From contig CAYUWG010000015.1 in assembly GCA_964448285.1 (NCBI GenBank), positions 1 to 64,000 of the forward strand: DNA of 64,000 bases. The letters run 5' to 3'. The position numbers and the translations under genes are program-made. A model generated the notes under the pieces. It was not told where the DNA came from, did not search any database, and saw only the letters and a list, made by a program, of their open reading frames with translations. Source of the stretch: CAYUWG01 sp964448285. GTDB taxonomy: Bacteria; Bacteroidota; Ignavibacteria; SZUA-365. This document shows positions 1 to 10,167 of this stretch, piece by piece. How positions within the stretch are numbered: position 1 is the first letter of the stretch; each line of letters opens with the position of its first letter.

Positions 1-1
1 A

Positions 2-1978
2 CTCTCGATTCCTAAATCTGTCTCTTCTCCGACTGTCGATGGTGTACTTTCTCCACCGGAGTGGTCTGATGCCGCTGTCGTGGATATAACAAATAAAGAA
101 GGATACTACGGGCTTGTCGCTCAACTCCCTGTAGCATTGAAAATGAAACACGATGGTCAAACACTCTTCTTCGGTATTGAAGATGTAAATCTGACGAACA
201 CAGGTGCGAACGATGGTGTCCGGCTCTATCTCGATAAGAACAATGATCGCGCGTGGTCTCCCGCGCAACCGAGTAACGAAGGAGAATATCGTTTTTATGA
301 CTCGACGAACGGTACAGGTACATGTCGGATAGATTTCCTCGGGATAAGCGGTAGTCCGCCTACCAACATCAAGTATGATCCAAGGGTCGTTTTTCCGCAA
401 GGTGTTACGGGAAAAATTTCAACTGCAAGCGGACACCTTTCATTCGAAGGAAGCATTACGCTTGGAGCCGAGGGATTGAATCTTCCGCCGGGTTCGACAT
501 TCGGTCTCTGCATCATGACGATCTCTAATAGTCCTTTTCGAGTTGGCGGATTTTGGCCCAATGGTAGCAGTACTTTGTTTCCTGCAACTTTCGCGTACGC
601 GACTTTGAGTACTTCCGCAGGCAATAAGCCGCCGACAATCTCGAGCAAATCGCCGACGGCATCGAACATCAACGCGCCGCGCAATGTCAATCAAAGCTTC
701 AGCGTGAGCGCATCCGATCCCGACAACGATCCACTGACCTACACATGGAAGATCAACGATACGACGCAGACAGGCGCGACCGCGAGCAACGCAACGCTCA
801 AGTTCACACGCCTCGGATCGTACTCCGTGAAGTGCATCGTTAGCGATGGGACGGAGAGCATCGAAGCCGCGTGGACGTTGCAGTCGATCAACAGCAAGCC
901 ATCGATCACGAGTCGAAATCCTTCCTCGCCAACTCTGTCGGTGCAAAAAAATGCACAGCAAAACTTCAGCGTCAGCGCGAGTGATCAGAACGGAGATGCA
1001 TTGAGTTATATCTGGAAGAAAGACGGCGCTGTACAAAGTCCGACGTCGTCATCAGCGCAGTTTCTTTTCGGCCAGGTAGGAAGCTTCGTCATCTCGTGCG
1101 AGGTACGTGATGGATTGGAAATGGAAATTGCATCATGGACGGTGAACGTCGTTGAAGGCAAACCGGTCATCACATCGCGCACGCCGGACAAGCAGAACGA
1201 CACGATCGATGTTCGAAGCGATAAAACTTTCTCCGTAACGGCAAGTTCGAGCGGCGGGTCACTTACCTACATCTGGTTGATCGATGGAATTGAGAACGCA
1301 CGCGGAGCGCAATCGCAATTCACTTCGAAGTTCGATTTCGGTGGCGACGTGACCGTCGCATGCATCGTTACGAATGCAAGCGGGACAGATTCGACGCGTT
1401 GGAATCTCTTTGTCAATCATGCGCCGAAAATCCTCGCATCACTCCCGACAAAGAATCCCGACACGCTCACCATCGGATCGAACCGGACATTCTCAATCGT
1501 TGTGATCGATTCGAACGGCACGACACCGACGATCATCTGGAGAGTGAACGATGCGGAAACGAAGCGGGGAACAGAGACGCAGTACACGCACACGTTCTCT
1601 CAACTCGGAAGCTATCGCATTACTTCGATCGCAACGGACGGAGTGCGCTCGGACAGTGCGCGATGGACAATCGTCGTCAAACAACAGACTTCCGTAGAGG
1701 AAGCGATAACACCAGATCAAATCTGGTTAAGTCAGAACTATCCCAATCCGTTCACACACTCAACGTCGATTGCATTTCATCTCTCGAAAAGCAGTCACGT
1801 CACGCTCGAAGTCCTCGATCTTTTCGGACGGAAGATCACGACGCTTGTTGATGAAGAGAAAGAATCGGGCAGGCACACGGTATCGTTCAAAGCATCAGCA
1901 CTACCTGCTGGTCTGTACATCTATCGTCTTTCAACCATGAATCAATCGTTGATGAGAATTGCGGTGGTGAGGAAATGA
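2..1978 (+). CDS. T9SS-exported DOMON/CBM9-like protein with PKD-type repeats (5' partial)
   Basis: The reading frame is open to the first base, so the true start lies before the window; the GTG at 80 is only an internal codon. The upstream residues read VDGVLSPPEWSDA, the usual opening of CBM9/DOMON-like sugar- or cell-surface-binding domains, which extends to about 610. Four Ig/PKD-like repeats of about 85 residues follow, near 620-890, 892-1155, 1156-1415 and 1416-1680, each with a 'SVSASD...LTY.W' core. The last ~90 residues (from about 1710) are a type A T9SS sorting domain beginning NYPNPF and ending in IAVVRK. Inference: a secreted or surface-attached binding protein. No catalytic motif is visible. 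Confidence 0.85.
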   Translation, partial: LSIPKSVSSPTVDGVLSPPEWSDAAVVDITNKEGYYGLVAQLPVALKMKHDGQTLFFGIEDVNLTNTGANDGVRLYLDKNNDRAWSPAQPSNEGEYRFYDSTNGTGTCRIDFLGISGSPPTNIKYDPRVVFPQGVTGKISTASGHLSFEGSITLGAEGLNLPPGSTFGLCIMTISNSPFRVGGFWPNGSSTLFPATFAYATLSTSAGNKPPTISSKSPTASNINAPRNVNQSFSVSASDPDNDPLTYTWKINDTTQTGATASNATLKFTRLGSYSVKCIVSDGTESIEAAWTLQSINSKPSITSRNPSSPTLSVQKNAQQNFSVSASDQNGDALSYIWKKDGAVQSPTSSSAQFLFGQVGSFVISCEVRDGLEMEIASWTVNVVEGKPVITSRTPDKQNDTIDVRSDKTFSVTASSSGGSLTYIWLIDGIENARGAQSQFTSKFDFGGDVTVACIVTNASGTDSTRWNLFVNHAPKILASLPTKNPDTLTIGSNRTFSIVVIDSNGTTPTIIWRVNDAETKRGTETQYTHTFSQLGSYRITSIATDGVRSDSARWTIVVKQQTSVEEAITPDQIWLSQNYPNPFTHSTSIAFHLSKSSHVTLEVLDLFGRKITTLVDEEKESGRHTVSFKASALPAGLYIYRLSTMNQSLMRIAVVRK

Positions 1979-1991
1979 TGGTGGACCGTTC

Positions 1992-2540
1992 ATGAGTGAC
2001 TCTGTTGTCGTTCAAGAGAATGTTGCGAACAAAATTGTACTTGTCCGCGGACAGAAAGTGGTGCTGGATTTTCATCTCGCTGAGCTTTACGCTGTATCCA
2101 CAAAGAGACTTAACGAACAAGTGAGACGTAATTCAAATCGCTTTCCACCAGACTTTATGTTTCAATTGACGAAAGATGAGTATGACTCTTTAAGGTCGCA
2201 TTTTGCGACCATAGAGAAAGGTCGAGGTCAACACAGAAAATACCTACCCTTAGTGTTCACTGAGCAAGGAGTAGCTATGCTTTCCTCTGTGCTCACGTCA
2301 GACCGCGCGATTGAGGTCAACATCGCCATCATGCGAGCCTTCGTTCAGCTTCGTGAACTTCTCGCAACGAATAAGGAGTTGGCGCGCAAGTTAGATGAAC
2401 TCGAAAAGAAATACGACAAACAGTTCGCGATCGTGTTCGACGCGATTCGGAAACTGATGCAACCGCCCGATCCGCCAAAGAGACAGATTGGTTTTTTGGC
2501 GGAAGATTCGAAAGTTCGGTATCGGTATATGAGAAGGTGA
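1992..2540 (+). CDS. ORF6N domain protein
   Basis: A 182-residue cytoplasmic protein with no signal peptide. The first ~90 residues match the ORF6N domain, a KilA-N/Bro-related module known from phage and bacterial genomes: 'VRGQKVVLDFHLAELY', then 'LNEQVRRNSNRFP.DFMFQLT', then 'LPLVFTEQGVAMLSSVL'. The C-terminal part is a charged predicted coiled coil (LARKLDELEKKYDKQF). The family is thought to bind DNA, but its function in chromosomal copies is not established. It starts 13 bases after the preceding stop and is the only non-exported protein in this cluster, which suggests it was acquired separately. Confidence 0.85.
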   Translation: MSDSVVVQENVANKIVLVRGQKVVLDFHLAELYAVSTKRLNEQVRRNSNRFPPDFMFQLTKDEYDSLRSHFATIEKGRGQHRKYLPLVFTEQGVAMLSSVLTSDRAIEVNIAIMRAFVQLRELLATNKELARKLDELEKKYDKQFAIVFDAIRKLMQPPDPPKRQIGFLAEDSKVRYRYMRR

Positions 2541-2590
2541 CCACGATAGAAACTTTCAAACAACCTGTTATCATGACGACAGAAGATTTT

Positions 2591-3940
2591 ATGGACGTGA
2601 AACGGCTCGCAATTGTTTGTGCCTTCGCAATGTTGATGTTCATGCAGAACGCCATTGCGCAGACAACGAAGTTCGTTCGTGCCTCAAATTTCGAAAGACG
2701 AGCGGACGGAGCGTTAAGGCTCACGTTTTCAACGGGAAAGAAAAGCTGTCAGAATCCGGCTTTCTCTCCTGACGGTTCGTCGATCCTCTTCACAAGATTC
2801 TTAAATGGATATAACGTTGCAGGCTCGGAACTTGTCGTTATCGATTTGCAAATCACCGGTAATGAAGTGCGCGCGTTGAATGAACGCGTCATCATTCCGA
2901 CGACCGACAGCATTACGAATGTATCTGTCCCTTCTACAAGCTGGATTGGGAAAAAAATCTGTTGGGCTTCCGATCGTGCGGGATCAGCGGAAGAGGTTTA
3001 TATCGCAGATGATGATGGAAAAAATATCGAGCAATTGACGAATCATCCGGAGAGTCAGGGTTCGTTCATCGAACCGGTATTCAATCCGAAGAATCCCTCG
3101 CTCATCCTCTTCGAACACTCTCCTCTCGACGAGAATGAACCGCATCGGATTGCACTCCTCCAACGCGATCGTGCGAACCGCGTGACGCTCCTAACGAACG
3201 GCACGTACGACGATCGCTTGCCGAGTTGGTCATGGGATGGAGGAACGCTCGCGTTTCAACGTGCTTCACCGCGAAAGGACGATTGGCAGATTTACACTTC
3301 AGCGATCGACACGTCGGGAAACCAACCCTTGCTTGTGTCGCTTAAAAAAATGTCCCAGCCTTCGACTCACAACACGGACAACAGTTGGTTTGCCGATAAT
3401 AAACACATCCTTTCGTCGAGCGATTGCTTTCCGCCAATTCCAAATATCGTGGCATTCCCGCTCGATGGTTCAGCGCCGAAGCGCGTAAGCAATTCATCCG
3501 CGCGGGAGGATGGCGCTCCCTCATCATCTCCCGACGGGAAGTGGATTGCATTTGAATCACACAAAGAGGAGAATGAAGAATCGCCAAGCGAAATATGGAT
3601 CATTCTGGCGCCACAAGAATTGACAGCGATTGAAAACTTTCGCGATGCAACACCGCTATCGATGCGCATCACACCGAATCCATTCACAACACACGCAACG
3701 ATTCATTTTTCATTACCCGAATTCAGCCGCGTCATGCTCGAAGTCTTCGATTTTATCGGAAGGAAGATTGCAACGCTTATCGATGAGGAAAGAGCACAAG
3801 GTGACTATCGCGCGGTTTTTCACAGCTCATCGAAATACGAGGGCATGCTGACTTCATCACATATCCGATCCGGAATATACCTCATCCAACTTCGCGCGGG
3901 AGCGCAACGCATCACTCACAAAGCGTTCATCATGAAATAG
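2591..3940 (+). CDS. TolB-like beta-propeller protein with T9SS sorting domain
   Basis: The chosen ATG gives a clean signal peptide (MDVKRLAIVCAF... ending in AIAQ). An in-frame ATG at 2573 and a GTG at 2537 add only charged residues. The mature part carries WD40-like/PD40 propeller blades: 'NPAFSPDGSSILFTR', 'LPSWSWDGGTLAFQR', 'DGAPSSSPDGKWIAFES'. This is the arrangement of TolB-type periplasmic propellers and the N-terminal halves of S9 peptidases, but there is no hydrolase domain. The C-terminus from about 3650 is a T9SS sorting domain (ITPNPFTTHATIHF, LEVFDFIGRK). Its role is unknown; a secreted binding propeller is likely. Confidence 0.8.
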   Translation: MDVKRLAIVCAFAMLMFMQNAIAQTTKFVRASNFERRADGALRLTFSTGKKSCQNPAFSPDGSSILFTRFLNGYNVAGSELVVIDLQITGNEVRALNERVIIPTTDSITNVSVPSTSWIGKKICWASDRAGSAEEVYIADDDGKNIEQLTNHPESQGSFIEPVFNPKNPSLILFEHSPLDENEPHRIALLQRDRANRVTLLTNGTYDDRLPSWSWDGGTLAFQRASPRKDDWQIYTSAIDTSGNQPLLVSLKKMSQPSTHNTDNSWFADNKHILSSSDCFPPIPNIVAFPLDGSAPKRVSNSSAREDGAPSSSPDGKWIAFESHKEENEESPSEIWIILAPQELTAIENFRDATPLSMRITPNPFTTHATIHFSLPEFSRVMLEVFDFIGRKIATLIDEERAQGDYRAVFHSSSKYEGMLTSSHIRSGIYLIQLRAGAQRITHKAFIMK

Positions 3941-3980
3941 ATCAACCATTCATTCGTATCAATCTCCATGAAGGAATCCC

Positions 3981-6900
3981 ATGAAAACTCGAGTCTCTAT
4001 ACTACTGTGTGCTCTGTTTTTCATCCTGCGTTCGTCAACGCAGGGGCAAAGCACAGAACTGTATTCATCGAATGGTCCGGTAACAATACCGCAAGCGCTT
4101 GAGCACAAGCTGAACAGCGGAAGTTTGTTCATGCAACTCATAGACAAGCACCGCTCACGACAGCAAGGGATTATGACGCAACAGACGATGACCATGCAGG
4201 TAGTGGTTTATTTTTCCATCTATCCAACGCCGGAGCAAATCCGTGAGTTGGAAAAGCGCGGTCTCACCTGTTACCTCGATACATGGACGCCGCCGATGGA
4301 CAACCATCCACTCGGTTTTTTCGTTGCATCAGTGCCGATCGATAACATCACCGACGTCCTTGCACTCGACTTTGTTCGGAAGCTCGATACCGCTGAACGG
4401 ATGAACGTCCCGATGAATAACAATGCAGCGAAGTCTATCAAAGCGCACGCAGCATGGGCAAAGGGCTGGACGGGGAAAGGTGTGAAGGTCGCAATACTCG
4501 ATTCCGGACTCGACACGACGTACTACGCGGAAGATTTCGCACTGAATACATTCGCGTGGGATTATTCGTCTTACCCGAACCTTGACAACGACGTTCGCAA
4601 TCGCTTTACCGGACACGGAACGCACGTCGCAAGTACCGCGGTCGGAACGGGATGGCTTTCAAATGCAAATACAATCAATGGTGGTGATTCATATAAAGGA
4701 ATCGCGCCTGAAGCGAGCCTCGTTTTCTTCAAGGTCGGTGATGATTCGCTCGGCGGCGCTTCCGATGCGGCGCTTATCGGTGCGCTGAACGATGCGGTGG
4801 TATTCTACAAAGCAAAAGTGATCAATCTGAGCTACGGTGGATATGGGACGTACCATGATGGCAGTGAGCCGACTGAACAGAAAGCAGATTGGTGTTACAC
4901 GCAGGGCGCTTCTGTTTTCTTCTCTGCGGGAAATAGTGCGAATGATAATACTCATTTCATGGGGACAGTAGCTCCGAACAGCACAACAAGCGATTTCATC
5001 AAGGTTCTCGTCTCAGGAGCCGATGGCGTGAAAACCCGACCATCATTCAATCTTATCTGGTACGATGGACCTGGCACGCGCAATACATTGAGGCTTCGTT
5101 ACTACAACTCTCAAGGGACGGAGATTACTGCCCTCAATCGCGCACCGGTTACGGAAAGCCCACGCGGAACGGAATCGGAATTCACGAGTGTCCAACAAGT
5201 CGCACCGGCTGGGTCGAGTATCTACTACCTGAAAGTGGAAAACACTTCCAACGTTCCTCAGGTGTATCATATCTATGAGGATTACACGGAGCATCCGTAT
5301 GCAGTCGGCTCGATCACTTTCGAAATGGGCAACAGCGAATACACGTTAGGTAGTCCCTCGAATGCCGATCACGTTATCAGTGTTGCGGCGTACACCTCTC
5401 GTCCCTTATGGGTATCATCGCAAGGAAACACGACGCGTTTCTACCAGACACTCGACAACATTGCGGGCTTTTCCAGTCGTGGTCCACGCGTAGATGGCTT
5501 TTTAAAACCGAACATCGCAGCCCCGGGTGTTGCGATCATTTCACTTCGTGATCGCGATGTGTACAAGACCGTCAATAATTTATGGGTGGATAACGACGGT
5601 GTCCCCGGCGGTAATACCGATTACTACGTAATGGGTGGGACAAGTATGGCAGCGCCCGTGTGCACGGGAGCCGCAGCATTGCTCCTTCATAAGTATCCTT
5701 CGCTTACACCGCAGCAAGTGTATGACTCGCTTCTTCAACATGCGAAGCGTGATGCATACACGGGCGCTGTTCCGAATACGACGTGGGGCGCAGGCAAACT
5801 TGATCTCAGCTTTCTTTCCGGAATCGTTCCTGCATCTGATGGCTGGGTAGAAACACAACCACCCGGATGGGAGGGAAAGGCAATTCCCGGGCTTGCGATG
5901 AACGCACAAGGTCATGTGTTCGTAGTAGTCGGACATCCGTGGTCGCCTGATACCGCGAGGTTATTCCGAAGCACCGACGATGGAGCAACGTGGGCTCTCG
6001 TGAAATCCGAGGTATCACTGTATCCGCTCGTGATGATGAAGAACGGTTGGCTCTTTACTGCGGGTTGTCCACAAGGTATGATTCATCGCAGTGTCGATAA
6101 TGGAAACTCCTGGTCCCAGTACGGGACGAAGAAAGACTGGACTTGTCTTGCTGTGACACCTGATGACAGCGTTTTTGCCGGAACATACGGGCAGGGTGTA
6201 TTTCTTGGATCAGCCGGAGGTACATCCTGGATTAACATCAACGCGGGACTACCGACGGATGCAAAAGTTGTCGCGGTTTCTTCCGGACCGAATCATCTGT
6301 ACACTCTTACAATCACAGACGGAAACGGTTTGGTAAGATTGTATCGCTGTACACGTGGAAATTATTTATGGTCACGATCGGATACCGGAATAGATACAAC
6401 AAAAAACGTGAACGCATGTGCAGTGATGCCGGACGGAACAGTGTTCGCAGCAGTCTATGATCGGATTTATCGAAGCACGGATCAGGGAACGAGTTGGCAG
6501 CAGATCACGATACTCAATGATTATCTTCAATCTTTGTACGCGTATTCGAACTCACTGATTTTCGTCGGAACAGTGAACGGTGGTATTTATCGCTCAACGG
6601 ACAAAGGTGTTACGTGGAACAGTTTTAGCGATGGATTGACGTCCATGAACATTGCCGGAATGACAAACAGCACGAATGGAAAGATGTTCTCCGTTTCCCA
6701 TCGCCAATTCGTTTATAAAAGAATGATTGGCATTGCTCCAGCGAAAATCAATCTCCAAGAGCCTGCGAACAACTCCAGCGTTTCGATACCGGCATTGATG
6801 AAATGGCAAAGCGACAACAGCGCGACTTCCTATTGGATGCAGGTCTCTACGACGCAGGATTTTTCAACCGTCCTTATGAACCTGCAAGAGATGAATCAAA

Positions 6901-8465
6901 TGGAGTGGCTCGCAAACACGCTGAAACCGATGCAACGATACTATTGGAGAGTGTGCGCGATGAACAATGCTGGCGTCGGTCTCTGGTCTGATGTGTGGAG
7001 TTTCACGGCAACGGCAACACCACCACAAGCGCCGGTACTGATCGCACCTGTAAATCAATCAGTGAACATTCCGCTCAACGTATCGCTTCAATGGAATACC
7101 GCCGACGGTGCAGATTCATACCACGTACAGGTTTCGACGTCGAACACTTTTAGTACGACGGTAATCGACCAAAGCAGTTTGCAAACGACGTCGCTTCTGG
7201 TTTCGAATCTTTCGAACGGCGTCACTTATTATTGGCGAGTTCGCGCATCGAACAGTAACGGCACGAGTGTATGGTCGGATGTGTGGAGTTTTACAACCGT
7301 CATCATCGCACCGACCGCGCCAATCCTTCTTTCTCCCGCGAATGGTGCGACAGGTGTTCCGACAAGTCCGTTTTGCTCCTGGAATTCTTCATTGAGTGCT
7401 ACATCATATCATTTGCAAGTCGCGACCGATCCGTTGTTCCAATCGATCGTTTTCGATCAGGGCAATCTTACCTCGACTTCGCAACAAGTGACGGGATTGA
7501 TTGCCAACACGAAGTATTACTGGAGAGTCAATGCAACGAACTCTGCAGGTACGAGCGGTTGGTCGGCAGAATGGAATTTCACGACAAGCATTGGGCTTCC
7601 AACGATTCCAACGCTCTCGTCACCGAGCGACAAATCGACGAGTGTTTCAATCAATACCTCACTGACATGGAATCCAGCAAGCGGAGCGGATTCATACACA
7701 TTGCATGTCGGCACTGATGTGAACTTCATGCCGCCGCTCGTTTTCAGTCAGAGCGGAATCGTCGGTACTTCGCAACCATTGACCGGACTCCCAAACAACA
7801 GGACGCTCTATTGGAGAGTGAACGCTTCGAATGGCGCGGGTTCAAGCGGATGGTCGAACGTTTGGAGTTTCACGACCGTCGTCAGCGCACCGACTGCCCC
7901 AACACTTCTTGCACCAGCAAACAATGCGATCAATATCCCGATCAATCCAACGCTGATGTGGATCGCTTCTCCAACAGCGGAATCGTACCACGTTCAGGTC
8001 GCAACGAATTCGAATTTTTCACCCACGCTTCTCGATCAAAGCTCGTTGTCCGGTACGACACACGCGCTTACGAATCTCGTTCCTAATACAGTTCATTTCT
8101 GGCGAGTGAATGCAACGAACGCAGGCGGTACGAGCGATTGGTCGAGCGTGTGGAGATTTACGACTTCGCCACAAACGTCGATCGATGCCGGGAAGGTACC
8201 GAGGAGCGTTGTTCTTGATCAGAATTTTCCCAATCCCTTCGCGCAATCGACGGCTATTGGTTACTGGCTTCAGACAACTGGTCACGTTCGATTGGAAGTG
8301 TTCGACTTGTTCGGAAGAAAAGTCGCGACGTTGATAGATGGTGAAAGAGAGGCTGGTGAGCACATTGTCCGGTTCAATGCTGATGGAGTAATTTCAGGCA
8401 TCTACCTTTACCGATTGCAAACGATAAATATTATTCTAAACAAGAAATTGGTTATCACTCGGTAA
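3981..8465 (+). CDS. Secreted subtilisin-like serine protease (S8) with sortilin/BNR and FN3 repeats and T9SS sorting domain
   Basis: A 1494-residue multidomain protease. After a signal peptide (ending near STQGQ) comes a short pro-region, then a subtilase domain with the full triad: D174 in VAILDSGLD, H212 in GHGTHVAST and S555 in GGTSMAAP, with oxyanion Asn N318 in SAGNS. An insert of ~160 residues between N318 and S555 looks like a protease-embedded prepeptidase/PPC-type domain. Residues ~625-915 contain Asp-box-like blades (STDDGATW, SVDNGNSW, STDQGTSW, STDKGVTW). Five FN3-like repeats follow (~919-1395), then a T9SS sorting domain starting NFPNPF. Known: such proteases are exported through the outer membrane by T9SS and act extracellularly. 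Start supported by GGAAT six bases upstream. Confidence 0.93.
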   Translation: MKTRVSILLCALFFILRSSTQGQSTELYSSNGPVTIPQALEHKLNSGSLFMQLIDKHRSRQQGIMTQQTMTMQVVVYFSIYPTPEQIRELEKRGLTCYLDTWTPPMDNHPLGFFVASVPIDNITDVLALDFVRKLDTAERMNVPMNNNAAKSIKAHAAWAKGWTGKGVKVAILDSGLDTTYYAEDFALNTFAWDYSSYPNLDNDVRNRFTGHGTHVASTAVGTGWLSNANTINGGDSYKGIAPEASLVFFKVGDDSLGGASDAALIGALNDAVVFYKAKVINLSYGGYGTYHDGSEPTEQKADWCYTQGASVFFSAGNSANDNTHFMGTVAPNSTTSDFIKVLVSGADGVKTRPSFNLIWYDGPGTRNTLRLRYYNSQGTEITALNRAPVTESPRGTESEFTSVQQVAPAGSSIYYLKVENTSNVPQVYHIYEDYTEHPYAVGSITFEMGNSEYTLGSPSNADHVISVAAYTSRPLWVSSQGNTTRFYQTLDNIAGFSSRGPRVDGFLKPNIAAPGVAIISLRDRDVYKTVNNLWVDNDGVPGGNTDYYVMGGTSMAAPVCTGAAALLLHKYPSLTPQQVYDSLLQHAKRDAYTGAVPNTTWGAGKLDLSFLSGIVPASDGWVETQPPGWEGKAIPGLAMNAQGHVFVVVGHPWSPDTARLFRSTDDGATWALVKSEVSLYPLVMMKNGWLFTAGCPQGMIHRSVDNGNSWSQYGTKKDWTCLAVTPDDSVFAGTYGQGVFLGSAGGTSWININAGLPTDAKVVAVSSGPNHLYTLTITDGNGLVRLYRCTRGNYLWSRSDTGIDTTKNVNACAVMPDGTVFAAVYDRIYRSTDQGTSWQQITILNDYLQSLYAYSNSLIFVGTVNGGIYRSTDKGVTWNSFSDGLTSMNIAGMTNSTNGKMFSVSHRQFVYKRMIGIAPAKINLQEPANNSSVSIPALMKWQSDNSATSYWMQVSTTQDFSTVLMNLQEMNQMEWLANTLKPMQRYYWRVCAMNNAGVGLWSDVWSFTATATPPQAPVLIAPVNQSVNIPLNVSLQWNTADGADSYHVQVSTSNTFSTTVIDQSSLQTTSLLVSNLSNGVTYYWRVRASNSNGTSVWSDVWSFTTVIIAPTAPILLSPANGATGVPTSPFCSWNSSLSATSYHLQVATDPLFQSIVFDQGNLTSTSQQVTGLIANTKYYWRVNATNSAGTSGWSAEWNFTTSIGLPTIPTLSSPSDKSTSVSINTSLTWNPASGADSYTLHVGTDVNFMPPLVFSQSGIVGTSQPLTGLPNNRTLYWRVNASNGAGSSGWSNVWSFTTVVSAPTAPTLLAPANNAINIPINPTLMWIASPTAESYHVQVATNSNFSPTLLDQSSLSGTTHALTNLVPNTVHFWRVNATNAGGTSDWSSVWRFTTSPQTSIDAGKVPRSVVLDQNFPNPFAQSTAIGYWLQTTGHVRLEVFDLFGRKVATLIDGEREAGEHIVRFNADGVISGIYLYRLQTINIILNKKLVITR
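6741..8167 (+). repeat. Five tandem FN3-type repeat units inside the subtilase gene
   Basis: Units of about 282-285 bases begin near 6741, 7023, 7309, 7594 and 7885. Each encodes a block running from 'P..P.LL.PAN...IP....L.W' through 'SYHVQV.T...F' to 'YYWRV.A.N..G.S.WS.VW.FTT'. The last four are the most alike, indicating recent internal duplication. Confidence 0.8.
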
Positions 8466-8529
8466 AGGAATAAAACTCCGAATTGCTTTCCGATTCTCCT
8501 ACGATTTCAGAGACAATGCCCATAACCCC

Positions 8530-10167
8530 ATGCACCAGCAGCGTAGCAAACAACAATTTTCCATGAGTCAAATTCGCGCTCTTTGTACGAGCGTAGTTTT
8601 TCATCTTTCATTCGTGGTTGCTTGCTTCGCGCAAAACATCAACGTCTCGAACGGCATCGTATTCGACGGTGAGCCGAACCTCGCCGTGAATCCGAACAAC
8701 TCGCAGAATCTGGTGATTGCCTGGATGAGTTATTCGCTTGTGGCGAGGCAAATCTCTCTGAGAACGAAAGCGAGCTTCGACGGCGGAAAAACATGGGGCG
8801 TAATGAATCTTCAACCGCATGCATCTCCAACTCAGCACTCAGCAGATCCGACGATGGTATGGCACAAGGACGGGATGCTCTCACTTTGTTACGTTGACTA
8901 TCGTGAGCGACCCGACTCCGGTGGAATTTTTCTTTCTCAGTCAACCAACGGCGGCGTCACATGGTCTCCTCCAAAGAAATTCATCGATATACACGAGACC
9001 AGCGATGAGCCGATCGATAGACCGTGGCTTGCGGTAGACAATTCCGGCGGCGCGAGCGATGGAACGATATACATCACATCCATCGCGCCGAAATGGAATC
9101 CGCTTCCGAATCAGGCATACTTGAAAATCTCCAGTGATCGAGGCGCGTCGTGGAGTGAGCTCCGGCTTATCGAAGGCAGCCAATATCCTGTCGGTTCGTA
9201 CCTCGTCTCACCGATGCCATATCCTACGGTTGCTTCGGACGGCACGCTTTATATCGTCTATCCGAGTTACGATCCCACAAAGAATATCTATCCCTGGTAT
9301 GTTCTTGCAACGTCGAAAGACAAAGGCGCGACGTTCGAATACCATCGCATCGTATCGCCAAAACCATTGGGGCATGATACGCTCTCGAAATTAGGCGCTC
9401 ATCTTGAAGTGAATCCGATTGATGGCAGACATCTGAATTTCACGTGGATCGACAATCGCTTCGGTGATACGGATATACTGAGCATTCATTCTAACGATGG
9501 AGGGCAGACGTGGGGAAATCCTTTGCGCGTCAACGATGATCCCATGGGCAATGGCGTGTGGCAGGACTTGCAATGGCAATGCTACTCAGCGAAAGGCGAT
9601 CTGGTCATCGTCTGGCGTGACCGTCGAAATGGAACCGGCGTCGGATATGAAGCCGCATCCGATATTTATTTTTCCGTTTCGCATGACGATGGCAAGAGCT
9701 TCGGAAAGAACGTACGTCTCTCGGATATGACAGTGCCGTTCCACAGCATTCTCAATCAATCGGGAAATGATTTTCTCGGCGCAGTTTTCGCAAACGATAC
9801 GTTGTGCGTTGCATGGGGCGACGTTCGAACGGGATCGTTGAACATCTTTTTTACGCGCGCTGCATTATCATCTCCGACGGCAATCGAACGCGATGAAGCG
9901 AAACGGGATTTTCATTTTATCGTCCATCCGAATCCAGCACGTTCACAGTTTTCCGTCGATGTCGAATCTGCAGCCGGTGCAGGGATAACGCTCTACGTCT
10001 TCGATCTTCTCGGTCGGAAGATCCAGACAATCTTCGAAGGCGCGATCGATCGTGGCAATCGATCTTTCGATTGTGTAACCGCATCGCTTCCTCGCTCCGG
10101 ATTGTACTTCGTGCGGCTTCAATCCCGAACGTCTTCGTTGTTCAAACCATTGCATGTTATGAAATGA
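8530..10167 (+). CDS. Sialidase/BNR-repeat propeller protein with T9SS sorting domain
   Basis: A signal peptide ends at VACFAQ; an in-frame ATG at 8563 gives a more standard signal-peptide length and may be the real start. The body contains at least six Asp boxes, the calcium/propeller signature of sialidases and other exo-glycosidases: SFDGGKTWG, STNGGVTWS, SSDRGASWS, SKDKGATFE, SNDGGQTWG and SHDDGKSFG. A complete set of sialidase catalytic residues (arginine triad, Tyr/Glu pair) cannot be confirmed, so the enzyme activity is open. The C-terminus has a sorting domain (VHPNPARSQFSVDV, YVFDLLGRKIQT). It follows the subtilase by 64 bases on the same strand. Confidence 0.82.
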   Translation: MHQQRSKQQFSMSQIRALCTSVVFHLSFVVACFAQNINVSNGIVFDGEPNLAVNPNNSQNLVIAWMSYSLVARQISLRTKASFDGGKTWGVMNLQPHASPTQHSADPTMVWHKDGMLSLCYVDYRERPDSGGIFLSQSTNGGVTWSPPKKFIDIHETSDEPIDRPWLAVDNSGGASDGTIYITSIAPKWNPLPNQAYLKISSDRGASWSELRLIEGSQYPVGSYLVSPMPYPTVASDGTLYIVYPSYDPTKNIYPWYVLATSKDKGATFEYHRIVSPKPLGHDTLSKLGAHLEVNPIDGRHLNFTWIDNRFGDTDILSIHSNDGGQTWGNPLRVNDDPMGNGVWQDLQWQCYSAKGDLVIVWRDRRNGTGVGYEAASDIYFSVSHDDGKSFGKNVRLSDMTVPFHSILNQSGNDFLGAVFANDTLCVAWGDVRTGSLNIFFTRAALSSPTAIERDEAKRDFHFIVHPNPARSQFSVDVESAAGAGITLYVFDLLGRKIQTIFEGAIDRGNRSFDCVTASLPRSGLYFVRLQSRTSSLFKPLHVMK